64,000 nt of DNA from Ceratorhiza oryzae-sativae (GCA_030998015.1 JARWMV010000233.1:1364001-1428000); one strand, 5' to 3'. Shown: positions 35,037 to 47,443, counted from the stretch's first letter. Made by a program: numbers and translations. Notes: generated by a model from the letters alone, not told the origin.

Positions 35037-36245
35037 ATGAGCCCTGCTGCCTCTACTAGTACAAAACCAGAGAGCCCCATTGACCTGGTAACAGTCCCAC
35101 CAGTGATGTCTTTGAGCCACAAGCCAAGCTACTTGAGCAAGAAGTTGCTCGATGTTCCCACTCTGAAGAGCAATGGATCTAATTACACGGCATGGAAATT
35201 TCATCAGCAAATGGTCCTACGCCTACAAGGCCTAGAGGACATTGTTCTTGGAGTCAAGAAACCCCCAGCTGAACTCACCAATGCTGATGCCAAAGACAAA
35301 TCAAAGTCAAGTGAATATACTGAATCCCTAGCCAAGTGGCTAAAACGCGATCAAGAGGCTCTTGCCCAGATCGCATTGGCAATGGAAGACAAGGTGCTAG
35401 CTGATATCGTTGAGGCCAAAACATTGCAAGAGGCATGGACACGAGTTGTCGAAAGGTGGGAAGGGAAGGGAGCTCAATTGATATCCTTCCTGTACCACCA
35501 ACTAGTCAATACAAAGATCGAAGAAGATCATGACATTACCATGGGTATTAATTCCCTTTGTACAATTGCCTTGAAGATGAAAACACTAGGCGAACTGAGT
35601 AGCAACTCTATGCTTGCTCAAATCATAATGAATGCATTACCTCCATCATATGCTGTTGTCAGCATGGTCATCCAGATGTCAAATCAATTGGGTTCAATTA
35701 CCTCTGATTTAGTTATAAAGGCAGCATTAGCCAAGGAAGAGCATTGCAAAAAGGGCCTAGGACTCACCACAATGTTTACAAGTGTTGCCAAAGGCAAGGC
35801 TGCAACGTTGAAGGCCGAGGAACAGCAGTCCAGGCAGAGCCCTAAGACCTGTTCCAATTGTGGCAAGCCTGGACACCTGAGGGCTAAATGCTGGGCAAAA
35901 GGAGGTGGTGCAGAGGGCCAAGGACTGGTCCAAAAGCAGCAGTCGCCAAAAGATAAAGGGAAAGACAAGGAGAAACCCAAATCTGGTGATGCAAAACTGA
36001 AAGTTGAATCAGCGCAGATTGTGATGACATTTGTAGCTACAGACAACATACCAAAGATACTGATGCTATATGTGTTACCTGTAGTCAATGGAGAAACAGC
36101 TGTGCATTATTGGCTGTTAGATTCAGGGGCATCTTGTCACATGACCCCTCAGTGCAAATGGTTTTCGACTTACTGGTCCCTTGTACCCCTGGTCCTGGTT
36201 CAAGTGGGTGATGGAATGAAGATATATGCTGTCAGCATTGGCTGA
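35037..36245 (+). CDS. Copia Gag with truncated protease (3' truncated element)
   Basis: A 402-codon frame. The Gag region (LDVPTLKSNGSNYTAWKFHQ .. LQGLEDIVLGVKKPP .. EAWTRVVERWEGKGAQ .. MKTLGELSS) has the UBN2-type Gag fold of copia elements. A zinc knuckle CSNCGKPGHLRAKC (C-X2-C-X4-H-X4-C, about 35850) and a Lys-rich spacer follow. Then comes the aspartic protease start WLLDSGASCHMT (about 36115). The frame ends at 36245, 17 bp before the gypsy element. Integrase, RT and RNase H of this copia element are not found on either side, so it was truncated before or by later events. Confidence 0.88.
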   Translation: MSPAASTSTKPESPIDLVTVPPVMSLSHKPSYLSKKLLDVPTLKSNGSNYTAWKFHQQMVLRLQGLEDIVLGVKKPPAELTNADAKDKSKSSEYTESLAKWLKRDQEALAQIALAMEDKVLADIVEAKTLQEAWTRVVERWEGKGAQLISFLYHQLVNTKIEEDHDITMGINSLCTIALKMKTLGELSSNSMLAQIIMNALPPSYAVVSMVIQMSNQLGSITSDLVIKAALAKEEHCKKGLGLTTMFTSVAKGKAATLKAEEQQSRQSPKTCSNCGKPGHLRAKCWAKGGGAEGQGLVQKQQSPKDKGKDKEKPKSGDAKLKVESAQIVMTFVATDNIPKILMLYVLPVVNGETAVHYWLLDSGASCHMTPQCKWFSTYWSLVPLVLVQVGDGMKIYAVSIG

Positions 36246-36262
36246 ATATTGGTCATGCTTCA

Positions 36263-36638
36263 TGTCATGAACTGACATGCATATATCCACTTTATAATAT
36301 TTTCTTGATTTATTACATTTTATGAGATCATCTTCAAAACATACTTGCCTTTTATGGTATATCTGTGTCATGTGATTCAGGGGATGTTCCAGGCCGATAA
36401 CCAAGATGTATTTCAACTCCAATGTGAAATTCCGCAGTTCCGCAGTTGCTTCTATTGCTTCTATCTCTTATCAGTTGTGACTCACTGTACAGACTTGTTT
36501 GTTATGATGTGGCTTGTACTATGTATATAAACTGGGTCAAGTTTGCAGAGGACTCCTCAAGAACTTGACCTCTTGTTGAATACAAGTTCTTTTACTTTCT
36601 CACTATTTTCCTTGCTGCCTGACTTGTTGTTGTCAACA
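36263..36638 (+). repeat. Gypsy 5' LTR
   Basis: 376 bp, TG..CA ends. It contains a promoter-like tatataaactgggtc (about 36523). Compared with the 3' LTR I count 12 transitions, no transversion and a one-base indel. Confidence 0.93.
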
Positions 36639-37920
36639 TCAGGTCAAGTTCTTGACAATTGTAAGTCTCAGTGTTGTCTGGGATATGTCTGGAACGCCAT
36701 TGGTGTCGTCTTGAGATAACTCCCTGTTGCCTTCCCCAATCCCACTCCACCTACCCACAGCCATGAGACATTGTTGCCCTATATGTGCCTCTGTGAAACC
36801 TTGCATAGTCAGGTCCCTCACACATCATAACAAGCTTCAGTTCTCTAATCTCTTTTGTTGACAAGAGGTGGGGTCACTCATTGCCCTTAAGTAGTTGAGC
36901 AATGGAGGTCACCTTCCTATTCCAATAGACTTGGGAAAGGGTCTATCTTGTTCTATCTTGTTCTTGCTTGAGTACGCCTCTGACAGAATGCATGGCCCTC
37001 AGTGGCACAAACCTTTACAGAAGATCAGCGCTGCCATCAGTGTGGGTGGTTTGGACACCTATCCATCCACTGTTTCACCCTCAACTTGGTTGAAGACATC
37101 CTCGAACAGGCCGGGCACATTGATTTTAACTGTGTGGTAATTGTCAAAGTCCACCCCCAGAAAGTCGGACAAGCCCAACAAGCCTTCGTCACTGAGCTGG
37201 GTGCCCCTGAGTGCAAAATTTGCCGCCAAGCAAATGGAGCCACCTTCCCTGTGCACTGCCCCTACTGTCCTAAAAAGGACAAATTTTTATACTACTACAC
37301 CATCCCCTGCAACCAGCTATAAGCTGGAGAACCTTGGTCAACAACTTCTTTGTCACCTGTTAAACACTATCGAAAATTTCCAAGACAGGTATCACTATTA
37401 CCAAAATAAGTATGAAGAAACTTGCAAAAAACTTCACAAAGCCAAGGCCCACTGCACATACCCAACCGAGCATTTGTGCAAACACCAGGAGGACTACTTA
37501 TCCCTCCTCGAAGACCATCTCAGACTAGAAGCCATAGTCTGAGAAACAATTGCACCCCACAAGTATGCCTTCCCCGTCTTCTCAACACTGTCAGACCTTC
37601 CTCACCCCACCTTTCTAAGTGGCACAAGTTTGCCAATTCAGGAAGAAGCACCCCTTCCAGCAGCCCAAATCACCCTTCCCCAAGGAAGCACTCCTTCAGG
37701 ATCAAACTAAATTGAAGAGGGTGGAGTGCCCATATCATTGCCAAGACACCAAAAGTTTGGACTTGGACAACATGTGGTTAAGGTTTGAGGGAATTGGAAA
37801 CTTCGAAATTTATAGACTTGTGCAGGGAACCAAAATCCTCTATTACCAAAACAATTCTCAATTCCCTGTACTTCCTTATTGTCTCTGTTGCCTTTAGAAT
37901 ATACCTGAATCCCTCCTGAA
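36639..37920 (+). other. Long gypsy leader with accessory zinc-knuckle frame
   Basis: About 1.28 kb between the 5' LTR and gag, unusually long. A frame at 37002-37322 encodes RCHQCGWFGHLSIHC (C-X2-C-X4-H-X4-C) and then CKICRQ..HCPYCPKK, a second Cys/His cluster. A frame shifted continuation (about 37320-37542) is coiled-coil-like (NTIENFQDRYHYYQNKYEE) with further Cys/His. It may be a decayed additional protein carried by the element. I cannot assign a function. Confidence 0.55.
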
Positions 37921-39344
37921 ATGGCATCACCAGCCCCTGCCCCTGCTTGGGCAAATATGTCTGATGAAGACAAAGTAATCTATATGCTCCAGTCCATGGA
38001 TGAATTACAAGAGCAAACCCTCCAGTCCATGGATGAATTACAAGAGCAAACCAACAATCTCCAAAATGATATTGGAGACGTTGAACACAACAATAAAACC
38101 TACACAGACTCACTTGAAGCAAAGCTTACAACAAACCAAGCAAAGATAGATGCTGATGTGGCAGGACTGGCCACTAATGTTAACAATCTGGTTGGCATGC
38201 TAGCAATACTCCAAACCACCATTACACGCATTGAGGCACAAATCAACACCTCCTCGGGGGCACCAGAATCACCCCAGTACAACCTTCCTCCAGCATGGCC
38301 CCACTGCAACCAGCAGCTACTACTCCCTCTAGTGGGTCAACAACAAAAGTTAAGATGGCTGCCCCACAAAAATTTGATGGCACAAAGTGTGAAGACGCTA
38401 TTTCATTCAGAATTGCATGCACCTGATACATCAATACAAATATGAGTGGGCACTCAGCTGACCAAGTGGTCACCTTTATCACATCCTATCTTGAGGGATC
38501 TGCCACTGAATGGGTCAACTCATATGAAGAATTTGAAATCCTGAACCCTGGAACCGCAATCCCATGGCTCCATGATGCCAACTTGTTTTGGCAGGAATTC
38601 ACCACCTGTTACAGAGACTTGAACCACACCAAAAATAATTGCGATAAATGGCAGAAACTGAAACAATCCAAGACAGTTCAGGATTATCTCACTCTGTTTA
38701 ACCTATATTCAACTGGGCTCAATTATAATGATGCAGCCATGCAAGATCAATTCTATGATGGCTTGTCATCTGATATCACACACAGCATGGTGGCCCAAAA
38801 TTATGATCCCTGCACAAAAACATTTGCCCAACTCACACAGCAGGCCCTAGAGATTGACTGCCACCTTATTTCATTTGGCAACAAAAGGACAACCCATGGA
38901 GGCAACAAATCTAGTAGCAATAATGCTCTGTCCAGCAAACCAACACCCACTTCTCAAAGTAGCCCCCAGAAGGAAAAATTCAAGAGTGGAGAGCGAATAT
39001 ACAAAATCAAGGATGGCAGGGCAGTAAAGGGCCAAATTGTGGCTATTGGGCCCAATGCCAGGAGCTTCACGGTCCCCACTGTCTGTTATGATGGTAGCAA
39101 TTCCAATGTCCAAGAATCCTTCAAGGATATCAAGAAGGACAATCACCCCCTGGCAGCCCCCAAAGCAAAGGATCCAGATGCAATGGACCTGGATAGTGCA
39201 GGAAAAGGGAAAGGAACCAATACCTGCTATAACTGTGGAGGACATGGTCATATTGCTGCCAAGTGCCCTTCAGCCAAGATGTCAGGTTACAAAGCTGTTG
39301 TGGAGGATGTAGAAACAACCAATGATGAGTTGGTAAAAGAATGA
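37921..39344 (+). pseudogene. Gypsy Gag (one frameshift)
   Basis: The 5' frame (37921-38445) begins MASPAPAPAWANMSDEDKVI and carries a duplicated LQSMDELQEQT. The downstream frame (38442-39344) has the capsid region (FITSYLEGSATEWVNSYEEF .. FWQEFTTCYRDLN .. LTLFNLYSTGLNYND) and a zinc knuckle CYNCGGHGHIAAKC (about 39230). The frame changes near 38300-38440, within the region that should read from the spacer into the capsid, so the gene is interrupted. Confidence 0.85.
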
Positions 39345-42300
39345 GCTCAAACCGCACCAGGGGGGCAGTCTTGGGTGCTATGTTACAAAATGTGCAGAAA
39401 GAAAATAAAGATATGGAAGTGGAATGTATGTCGTTAGGAAATCAATCACAACTCCAGTTTTTCTTTCATGCATTCCCTCTGCGCATAAACCCCAAACACA
39501 AGTCTGCATATAATATGAAAAAATTCGATGGATGGGCCATGATTGATTCAGGGGCTACATCAGTATTTATACATGAAGACCTTGTTAAACAATATTGTAT
39601 CCCTACTGTCTCCCTAAAAACACCAAAAAGGCTACAAGTAATTGATGGAAGAGAGATCAACTCAGGGTCGGTGACCCATTACTGCACTTTTGAGTTGTGC
39701 ATTCAGGAGCACCAAGAAATTCTCAGTGCTTACGTTGTGAACATTGGCAAAAATGACTTAGTCCTGGGCATGTCATGGCTCAAATTCCACAACCCTGATA
39801 TTGATTGGGATGGAAAGGACATGAAGTTCAACTCACCAATATGCTTAAAACACTGCATCACAAAACCTTTACACATGTGTACAAACGAACCCAAGGAGCT
39901 CCAGTTGGACTCCTTAGACTCCCTCCCTGCAAAATATAAAGAATTCCAGAAAATATTTGCTGAAGAAGACAATGTCCAGCCACTGCCACCCCATAGAAAG
40001 TGGGATATGGAGATAGACTTAAAGCTGGATGCCAAGCCAAGGCATGGTCCCATATACAGTGTGGGTGTCAAAGAAGATGCAGAATTGCACAAAACCTTAG
40101 ATTGTCAATTAAAGGCAGGGCATATTAGACCCTCAAGGTCACCAATGGCATCCCCTGTCATATTTGTCAAAAAGAAGAATGGGAAGCTGCGCATGTGCAT
40201 CAACTACCAGCGACTAAATGAAATGACTGTCTCCAATGTGTACCCACTCCCACGCATCAATGATATTGTGGAGACCCTACATGGAGCAAAGATATTCACC
40301 AAGTTTGATCTAAAGTGGGGTTTCAACCTCATACAAATTTGGGAAGGAGATGAATGGAAGGCTGCTTTTAAGACCAAATATGGGCTGTACAAGCCCTTAG
40401 TCATGCAATTCAGCCAAAAGAATGCACCAGGAACCTTCATGGCTATGATCCAGGAAGAGTTCCAAGACATTGAGGGCATTTATGTTGTAATCTATATGGA
40501 CAACATATTAGTATTCTCCAAAAACCAAGAAGAACATGATGAACATGTCAAAGAAGTCTTGCGTTGTCTCCAAAAGGCTGGCCTATACTGCACTTTGGAG
40601 AAATGTGTTTTCGACGTCACCAAAGTTGATTACCTGGGAATAGTAGTGACTCCCCAGGGAATTAAAGTAGACCCAGCCAAGGTTGAAAAGGCTGTTGAAT
40701 GGCCAACCCCTATCAACCCAACCAAAGTCCTGGAAGGGTTGGGGTTTGCAAACTGGTTAAGGCACTTCATAAAAGACTTCTCGAAAATCACACAATGTCT
40801 TTATGAACTTGTCAAGAAGGACGCAAAGTGGGAATGGACAGAAGAAAGGGATTGGGCATGGAACCTGTTGAAGCAGAAATTGAAAGAAGCCCCCCTCCTA
40901 ATTCAGCCAGAACCCAGCAAACCATTTATTTTGGAAACAGATGCCTCAGGCTATGCCACAGGAGCTGTATTATTGCAGTATGGAGAAGATGGAATGCTTC
41001 ACCCAATCTCCTACTATTCCAAGGCAATGGTCCCAGCAGAAAGAAACTACAATATTTACAACAAGGAAATGCTGGCAATTATAAAAGCCCTCAAACACTG
41101 GTGTCACTTACTAGAGGGGGCTGAACACCCAGTAAACATTGTTTGCAATCACAAAAATCTGGAATACTGGAAGACAAACCAGCCACTGAATGGCCAAGTC
41201 ACACAATGGCACAAGTTCTTGTCCAGATTTGAATTTAAGATTCTGTACATTGAAGGGGCAAAGAATGGCCAGGTGGACATACTGTCTAGGCTGTCAAGGC
41301 ACATCCCTAAAGAGGGGGGTGAGAGCCAAGCTCTGCTTGCACAAAACCAATTTTTGGAACTAAAATCACTGTGGCTACAAGCAATCACACCAGACCATGA
41401 CTTGGAACAATGCATTAGGGACGCTATCCCAGGGGACAAGCACCTGTCAAAAGTGCTAAAAGCCCTAGACCACAATGAAAAGGTCAAAAATTGGGAATGG
41501 GACAAAGGACTTTTACAATACAAGGGCCGAATCTACATCCCAAATAACAAAGAACTTCGCAAGCTGATCATTGAAAGCCATCATGACAACCCAGCTGCAG
41601 GACACCCAGGACAGTTCAGAACATATGAATTGCTAAACCACAAATATACATGGTCATCAATGAAAAAATCAGTCAACAAATACGTCACACATTGTGAATC
41701 CTGTATTAGGAACAAGCACAACAACCAGGTTCCCCCAGGGCTCCTAAACCCAATACCAGCACCAGAAAAACCTTGGGAGGAAATCACCTATGATCTGATC
41801 ACTGGGCTACCCCTGTCAGAAGAGTTCAATGCTATATTTACAGTTGTTGACCACCTGACAAAAATGGTCCACTTTATCCCATGTCAGTCAGAGGCCAGTG
41901 CCATGGATTGTGCAAACCTGTTCCTAACCTATGTATGGAAACTTCATGGGTTACTGTGAAAAACCATTTCAGACCAAGGCCCCAACTTTGCATCCAAATT
42001 CTTAAGGCACCTGTACAAACAGCTGGATATAAAACCATCCTACTCCACAGCATATCACCCCCAAACAGATGGCCAGTCTGAAAGGGCTAACCAAGTAGTA
42101 GAAGGGTACCTGAGACACTATGTATCAGATCAGCAGGATGACTGGGTCTCACTCTTACCCTTGGCTGAATTTGCCTACCACAATGGTGTCAATGCCTCAA
42201 CTGGCAAATCACCATTCTTTGCAAACTATGGTTTCCATCCAAGGTTGGCAGTTGGGGACAAGGAGGGACAAGAATTTCCCTTAGCAGACAATCATGCAGA

Positions 42301-42869
42301 ATGGCTTCAAAAGGGCCATGATGAGCTCAAGGCCGCTCTAGAATTATCAAACCAGAGGACCAAAGAACACTATGATCAGAAGCATCAGACCCTAGAAGCC
42401 ATCAAGGTGGGGGACAAAGTCTGGCTTGACACCAAGAACATATGCACAACAGGCCTCCAGGAAATTGGCCCACAAGAGAGTTGGACTGTTCAAGGTGGTA
42501 GCACAACATGGCACCCATGCCTTCAAACTGGACTTGCCAGTAACCATGAAAATACACCCTGTATTTCATGTCTTGCTCCTGACCAAACATAAAGACAATC
42601 CCTATGGACATCAGGTTCCCCCACCACCACCTGTGGTAACTCCTGAAGGGGAAGAAGAATTTGAAGTGGAACAGATCATAAAGTCACAATACAACAAAAG
42701 GTCTAGCATCTTTGAATACTATGTCAAATGGCTTGGCTATGACAAGCAACAATGGTTAACTTACAATGACCTGGTAAATGCACCAGAACTCATCACTGAC
42801 TATGTCAAGTCACATCCAAAGGCACCCCATGACCCCTGTGCCTTGAAGGGGGGAAGTGTCATGAACTGA
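39341..42869 (+). pseudogene. Gypsy Pol: protease, RT, RNase H, integrase, chromodomain
   Basis: The start overlaps the gag stop (ATGA at 39341). Domains: aspartic protease (AMIDSGATSVFIHEDL), RT (SPMASPVIFVKKKNGKLRMC; KFDLKWGFNLIQI; VIYMDNILVFSK), RNase H (FILETDASGYATGAVLLQ), integrase zinc finger (HPGQFRTYELLNHKYTWSSM, CESCIR) and core (DLITGLP, SDQGPNFASKF, AYHPQTDGQSERANQ). The chromodomain is near 42660-42790 (EFEVEQIIKSQYN, YYVKWLGYDKQQW). Defects: a TGA at about 41957 in the integrase core and a one-base frameshift near 42440. The RT box is YMDN rather than the usual Y-x-D-D. Confidence 0.92.
42845..42856 (+). other. Polypurine tract
   Basis: GAAGGGGGGAAG directly precedes the 3' LTR, the expected plus-strand primer site for reverse transcription. 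Confidence 0.85.
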
Positions 42870-43231
42870 CACGCATATATCCACTTTATAATATTTTCTT
42901 GATTTATACATTTTATGAGATCATCTTCAAAACATACTTGCCTTTTATGGTATATCTGTGTCATGTGATTCAGGGGATGTTCCAGGCTGATAACCAAGAT
43001 GTGTTTCAACTCTGATGTGAAATTCTGCAGTTCTGCAGTTGCTTCTATTGCTTCTATCTCTTATCAGTCGTGACTCACTGTATGGACTTGTTTGTTATGA
43101 TGTGGCTTGTACTATGTATATAAACTGGGTCAAGTTTGCAGAGGACTCCTCAAGAACTTGACCTCTTGTTGAATACAAGTTCTTTTACTTTCTCACTATT
43201 TTCCTTGCTGCCTGACTTGTTGTCATCAACA
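42857..43231 (+). repeat. Gypsy 3' LTR
   Basis: 375 bp partner of the LTR at 36263. The 3' end of the pol frame (stop at about 42869) runs slightly into it. Confidence 0.93.
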
Positions 43232-43236
43232 CTTCA

Positions 43237-44590
43237 TAATTGCAAGGGTCAGGAGACAGATGCATATATGGAATTAGTGTTACGGGTCAGGGTACACTTG
43301 AATATCTAGAGCTTAAGCAAATGTAGATATGTTAGTATACACTAATCGTACTCAATACTTCTTAGACTAGAGTAAGAAGGCTCAAAGTAGTTGCAATGCA
43401 ATCAAGTAACACTCAAGGTAGTCTTAATCTTTCACAGTGTAAACTGACTAATTTATAGGTATAAAGAGCAAGACTACTATGGTCAGGTTCCCTTAGATAT
43501 CTTAAATGTAGTTCAGCCCTAGTCGCTTGGACTAACTGATACTAATCTTAATACTAGACTTTAAGTGATAGCTTATAGGATAGATGGAGGGCTGCCTAAT
43601 GCATGTGCTTCCTCAGCTACAGGTACTTAGATTTCCTCTAATAGCTGGTACTTAATGTCACACTCAATCAGGCAATATTGTATCCTTATATATCTCTGTA
43701 TATAAGATACAATGAATCAGACAGTATATAACTAATATGGTACTTTATTCCTCAGTACTAGTTATATAAGAAATCACACACAGACAAGAGAAATAGAAAG
43801 AGAAAAAGGAAACTAATAACCAGTCTGGGTTGAGTAGAGGAGTGAAGGTGGTCTGGAAGGGCCTCAGAGGAGGTCCTTTTATACCCTGAGGAGGGCATTC
43901 CAGAGCCAAATAGATACATGCATGCCAGTGCGATCATCAAAAGAGGGTACTGCTATACTTGGGGTACACCCTAGCCCAGTATAGGATAAAAGAGTAAAGA
44001 CAGGGTGTGGATTGAAGGCATTGATGCATCTGAGACCTGCTATTGGCTTGTAGATCATATTATCATAGTATATACATGTAATGAATGGAGGCTACATCTC
44101 AGTGAGTCATAAAGTGAGTCAGAGAAGCTTCTGGATCAATTTGGGAAGCTCTCCTGACTCACTGGAGTCATTAGATCTTGATTGATGGTCCAGTAAGATT
44201 CTAATGATCTTTGGGCCATTCCGGCGTGAGGATTCGGTGGATAGCGACGATCTTCGGGCAGCAGATACCGCCGAAGATTAGCTATTGATAGAGCACAAGA
44301 TCGCTTTGATATCGTAAGCGGTTGCCGAGATATGAGCAGTGCAATGTTGTAATCAATATCTCCTGATAAGAGGAAATATCGCAACCTCTGTATCTCTCTG
44401 AGATCTTATTGTAAAAACTTAATAAAATATGCGTTGGAGAGCGGGAAATTTGTACTATTTAATGGAACAGTAAATAGTACAATTCAGAGTGCATACAAAT
44501 TTGAGTATTTCACAATTTAATTACAGAGGCATCGCTTGAGGTTGGCAGAGCAGACTAAAATAATAGAAAATGTTAGTGATCCATAACACC
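43237..44590. other. AT-rich repeat-like sequence, unclassified
   Basis: No coding frame of note. Read on the minus strand it has AATAAAGTACC and many short TA-rich words, and could be a long LTR or other noncoding element remnant in reverse orientation. No paired copy is visible in the window. Confidence 0.35.
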
Positions 44591-44595
44591 TGTAA

Positions 44596-44692
44596 CACAG
44601 AGGGCTCCTCAAGAACTTGACCTCTGTTGAATACAAGTTCTTTTATCCTCTTTATTTCTGTTTTGCTTGTCACCTGACTTGTTGTCATTGAC
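44596..44692 (+). repeat. Fragment of a related gypsy LTR 3' end
   Basis: Shares ctcctcaagaacttgacctc, gttgaatacaagttctttt and cctgacttgttgtcat with the gypsy LTRs at 36263 and 42857, with several differences. Only the last part of the LTR is present. It is followed by sequence unlike the full element's leader, so it comes from another, older insertion. Confidence 0.75.
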
Positions 44693-46226
44693 ACCTCCCT
44701 TGTCATCACCACCAAGTTGCTCTCAGGCTCTGCATCTGTGACCTAAGGTGTCCATGCAGTCACCTGACTTGTTGCTGTGACACCCCTGGATGATGCTCAG
44801 CCAGCTGCACCAAAAGGCCTTGCAAAGCCCAAGATGCAACTGGTTCCCATATCTGAGCTGAGCCCTGAGCCTGAAGCCAAGTCCCTGGACCAGGGAAGTG
44901 AGCAAGCCAGTGAGGTCAGATTTGATGGAGTGCCCAAGGATATTGCTACCAAGAAGGGTGAGAAGAAACCACAAGCAAAAGTTGCTGGTAAGAGGAAGGA
45001 TAAGGTTGCCAACAAGGGTATTGGGGATGGAGTATGTTGATATTATGCATATGATAAATACAGCTAATAGCTCCATGTTGCAGGTTGCACATCCACCACC
45101 TTGCTGCTCAAATCATCTGAGGTAGATGCAGAGGAGACTCATGTTTTATCTACAGACAACTGCCTGCAAACAGGCTATTTTCTTTTTCTATATCTGTTGT
45201 CTCCTCTAATATTCTCCAATCACTTACAAAGCTGATGCTCATGATGTTGATGATGTTTTGGTTGTTTACATTCACCTGCAAATATATGATTTTACACTGC
45301 ATATAGCAAGAGTTGTCAGCTCAATGGACTTTCTGAAAGTCCAGACACAAGAGCCTAACATGATTGTGATATGGATCACTGAAAAGTCCTTTCAATGGGC
45401 TCTTTATTGAGCCCAAGATGGATTCATAATACAGCCTAGGATGGACTCTTTCTAAGTACCACAAATTCTCAATCAATTGTTAGAGATATTATCATTTCAA
45501 ATACAGACTCATTTTATATCCATCTGGTGGGACTTTTTTGGACATTTGCAATAAATGTGCTGACTAAGCCATGGGCAGGGTCTAATTTGAAATGCGGCCT
45601 GGACTTCTAAGCAATATAAGTCCCGTGACAGATTTTTATGCATTCCCTGCACGGAGTTTGGTTGAGTCCCGACACTTCCTACAGTGCTGCCCTGATACAC
45701 GATTTTGTATCTGCTTGTACGTACTGGCCTCCGAATAGGTTGTGCACAATATATGCGGCATTTTTGTACTACTCGCCCGCATGATACCAATTGTTAGCAC
45801 ATTTCGATTACCCGCGTGATTTTTTTTTCAGTGTTGAATGTACTGCTTTACGGCTGACCGGCGTTGCCGTAACCTCCGGTTTCTGGTAGCCAGAAGGCAA
45901 GTCCCAGTTGGTAGATTTGGTGGTAATCGTGCTAAAAAGCATTTACATTACATACCGAAAAAGTGCGTCGTTATCATACTTAAATACCCTGAACGCAAGC
46001 CGAATGAATCACACGGGGACTGAGCCCGTATGGAACTTACCAGATTCGATCAAAAGTGACACACGCAACCCAGCAAATGCCGTACTGAAAACGGTCTATA
46101 TATTCGTACCAACATATCATCCTTTAATATCGTACATCGCACACCAGATAACCCACAAACCTAGGTAGAAGCTAGTAATAATACTAACTCTATTTCATCC
46201 GAGGTTTTAGGAGGCTGTTTTCATAC
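44693..46226. other. Degraded element interior and spacer left of copy B
   Basis: A plus-strand frame at 44777-45040 (PKMQLVPISELSPEPEAKSL, then Lys-rich) may be a Gag-leader remnant of the element whose LTR piece precedes it. The remaining 1.1 kb has no recognisable gene. The duplication starts at 46227. Confidence 0.35.
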
Positions 46227-47105
46227 AGAGCAAGAAGACCTAATCGCTCTAGGCCCGCTGATTCTTCAGCTCACGTCGTCCTCTTCGCCACCCCAATCAC
46301 CTCGTTTTGCGGCAGTCGGCACGCTAAGTCGGTTCTCGCCTCTGTTGTGGGAAGTGGTGGTGTGGTTGATAACGCCGGGGGTTGGCAAGGTGGGTTTGTA
46401 TTCAAGTCTTGCGGAACGAGTTAATTTCCAATGTACGTGGTTTACGGCAAAAGATAGACCACTTGGGGAAGGAGATAAGCCCGGAGATCATCAACGCTGA
46501 GATGAATGCTATGCTCGAGTAGGACCTTTACCCCACGAATCGCTATCCATCCCAAGCCCTGCTCCCTACGACAGGCCATCTCCCACGCATATGCACGGCC
46601 TTACGGCTGAATGCTGATATAATCTCACCTGCCACCCCAGCCACCCCGACTCACTCCAGAACGAACTCTCCCAAGAGCTCGAAAACGGACGACCGGTGAG
46701 GCATTTATGCAAATTCGAATTCATCAACGAGCGGCCAGAGTATGTCCATGCTACCACGTCACCAGCATTGATTGATCTCGTCTAGGTTCGACAGCAACCC
46801 TCGATGGACCGAGACAGGTGATCGGTACATCATCAAGTTGTTCAGCGATCACGTATTCCGTCGGCTCGATACTCGTGGCAAGCCGGTTCTGAATCTCACG
46901 CATGTGTTTACGAATCTCAACAAGGTTTATTGTCGATCCGTCCTCGCGAATTGCATATATTCATTCACTTTTTGGGCTTTTTTAAAATAGCTGGACGAAG
47001 GCAGCGAGGGTCGACTGATGCTTGTGCCGAGAGACGAGAGAAACTGTCTGGTGGCGTCGTACAAGGAATTCAAGACGTGTATCGAGAGCGCATATCGGTA
47101 TAGTT
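46227..47105 (+). pseudogene. PAN3: PAN3 C-terminal fragment, copy B
   Basis: Shorter than copy A at its 5' side, beginning QEDLIALGPLILQL. It retains NGRPVRHLCKFEFINERPE and DPRWTETGDRYIIKLFSDHV, VLNLTHVFTNLNK, and LDEGSEGRLMLVPRDERNC with ASYKEFKTCIESAYR. The last exon is open here, unlike copy A. Lacking the PABP-binding N-terminus and most of the pseudokinase domain, it cannot encode a working PAN3. Confidence 0.8.
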
Positions 47106-47443
47106 TATTTTGCGCTGGTTGTTCCGAAATCTTAATGAGATTTTGGTTAGGGATTTGGCAAAATGAAACGCGTGGAGCATGATTGGATTCGGAAGATTTG
47201 CATTCACATTTTGGAATATACAAAAACCATAGAAAATATTTCGAGAAGTCGCACATGGCCGTAAGAATGAGAACAAGCAAACGCGTAGAAACTTGATTCG
47301 GATTGCGATGAGACAAGGGGTAGGGCCGGACAGTGATACCCACTCGATCAACGCGCATCGTCCAAATTTCAGTCTGGCAGAAAACACGACGGCAATCTCA
47401 AATAAAACGAGAAATAAGTACTATTAGTAAAAATAGACAGGGA

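Larger units (their letters stand above)
36263..43231 (+). mobile_element. Ty3/gypsy chromovirus-type LTR retrotransposon
   Basis: Direct LTRs at 36263-36638 and 42857-43231 both begin TGTCATGAAC and end TCAACA. They are flanked by CTTCA on both sides (36258-36262 and 43232-43236), the target-site duplication. Polypurine tract GAAGGGGGGAAG abuts the 3' LTR. Inside are an accessory zinc-knuckle frame, Gag, and Pol with protease, RT, RNase H, integrase and chromodomain. Frameshifts and a stop make it defective. It is inserted just downstream of the copia gag remnant. Confidence 0.95.

Noticed and set aside
43237..44590. Continuation of the interrupted copia pol after the gypsy insertion
   Set aside because: No integrase, RT or RNase H motifs appear in any frame after the CTTCA duplication, so the copia element was already truncated or ends here.
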